7,115 bases of DNA. Source: Flavobacteriaceae bacterium (GTDB lineage: Bacteria; Bacteroidota; Bacteroidia; Flavobacteriales; Flavobacteriaceae). Of this stretch, positions 6,449 through 7,115 are shown piece after piece; positions within the stretch are counted from its first letter, which is position 1; every line of letters starts with the position of its first letter. The stretch spans positions 1 through 7,115 of the forward strand of contig WFZY01000055.1 of NCBI GenBank assembly GCA_015489265.1, in the 5' to 3' direction. Under the pieces are notes generated by a model. The model saw nothing but the letters and a program-made list of their open reading frames with translations. It had not been told where the DNA came from and ran no database searches. Position numbers and translations under genes: made by a program.

Positions 6449-7115
6449 ACCAATGCTAATAATATTGGCATGAAATTGATTGCTGCGTTGGTAATAATGG
6501 TAATTCAAACTCAATTTTTTTAGTCCGAATATGCCGAAAATTTTGGTGTCTAAGAACACATCGGAATATTTGATGCCAAATCCGAATTGATTAGCCGAAA
6601 AGGGTGATAAATCGTAATCGGATGTGTAATATTTGAAGGTGGACAAAGCCGTTTCATAAGGATAAAAATATTTGGCTGCCGTTTGATTGTAATATCTGTA
6701 TGACGGATATAAAGTGAATTTGTCTGATATTTTGATGGGCAATTCCAAGTTGACGGTATGCGATTGAATATTCCAATCATCGTAATAATAACGGTAGTAG
6801 CTGCGTAAAACCAAGTATTCGTTTATATAGTAATTTACCCGAATACCAACCGGGGTTTTCAAACGGGAATGCGGTAAGCGTTCAATATCATCAGCCAATT
6901 GAAAGACACCATTATTTTTTTTCGGGTCGGTATAATAGGGGATATCGGATTTTTCTCCGATATAATAATTGGGACGGTCTTTAAAATAAACGCGTTGCAT
7001 AGGACTGGATAACCAACCTTTTTGCAAAATAACATCGCCAAAAATTGAAATTTGTAAGTTTTTTGATAAAATTTGTGAGAATGAGATGCCTGCCGAATAA
7101 GAATTACGGGTATTA
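6428..7115 (-). CDS. DUF3570-type outer-membrane beta-barrel protein, C-terminal part (gene runs off the right edge)
   Basis: The minus-strand frame stays open from the TGA at 6428-6430 to the window end, giving 228 visible residues. The leftmost conceivable start, a TTG at 7027, is rejected because clear coding sequence continues upstream (FSQILSKNLQ, then ISIFGDVILQKGWLSS). The motif SSPMQRVYFKD, alternating polar/aromatic strands rich in Tyr, and the ending ANIISIGSTFILQ fit the C-terminal strands of a DUF3570 barrel. Family members run to roughly 400 residues, so about half is missing here. The molecular function is not established. As I recall, related genes often sit beside genes for DUF4266 lipoproteins, ApbE flavin transferases and thioredoxin-like proteins, which would lie to the right. 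The last 21 bases overlap the trmD 3' end, and no terminator is seen beyond the stop, so its transcript may run antisense into trmD. Confidence 0.8.
   Translation of the reverse strand, partial: NTRNSYSAGISFSQILSKNLQISIFGDVILQKGWLSSPMQRVYFKDRPNYYIGEKSDIPYYTDPKKNNGVFQLADDIERLPHSRLKTPVGIRVNYYINEYLVLRSYYRYYYDDWNIQSHTVNLELPIKISDKFTLYPSYRYYNQTAAKYFYPYETALSTFKYYTSDYDLSPFSANQFGFGIKYSDVFLDTKIFGIFGLKKLSLNYHYYQRSNQFHANIISIGSTFILQ

Noticed and set aside
6428..7027. Treating the DUF3570 frame as a complete 199-residue gene starting at 7027
   Set aside because: The codon at 7027-7025 is TTG inside a continuing, family-like reading frame. The open frame extends to the window edge, so the gene is partial.
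1..7115. Mobile element, CRISPR array, phage or defence system
   Set aside because: No transposase, integrase, regularly spaced repeats, terminal inverted repeats or defence domains were seen on either strand. The genes are mostly housekeeping and envelope types.

Overview
The window looks like ordinary chromosome from a low-GC member of the Bacteroidota, most likely Flavobacteriia-like. Four things point there: AT-rich intergenic DNA, starts without Shine-Dalgarno sequences, candidate -7 boxes of the Bacteroidota form TAnnTTTG near three starts, and protein types typical of the phylum (a long membrane-anchored SurA/PpiD-like isomerase, a two-LysM MltD-type transglycosylase and a DUF3570 outer-membrane protein). 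The genus cannot be named from the sequence.

Layout, left to right. Positions 1-313 hold no gene I can support, only a small GC-rich hairpin (90-105) and an open but unconvincing reading frame. On the minus strand, read right to left, come a parvulin-type foldase (5391-3256), a strong intrinsic terminator (3238-3200), phosphoglycerate kinase (3139-1946) and, 9 bases later, a LysM lytic transglycosylase (1936-314). The last two look like one transcription unit. A 358-base divergent spacer (5392-5749) separates the foldase from trmD (5750-6448, plus strand). This spacer carries candidate promoters, a tandem 8-base repeat and a GC-rich island ending in eight T. The trmD 3' end overlaps by 21 bases the 3' end of a convergent DUF3570 gene that enters from the right edge, with its N-terminus outside the window.

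Together the genes cover housekeeping (glycolysis, m1G37 tRNA modification) and envelope biology (periplasmic folding, peptidoglycan cleavage, an outer-membrane barrel). I see no mobile element, CRISPR array, rRNA, tRNA or defence gene, and no evidence of a new multi-gene system. The points most worth checking are the possible small structured RNA in the divergent spacer, the trmD/DUF3570 3' overlap, and the repeated parvulin-like tails in the foldase.
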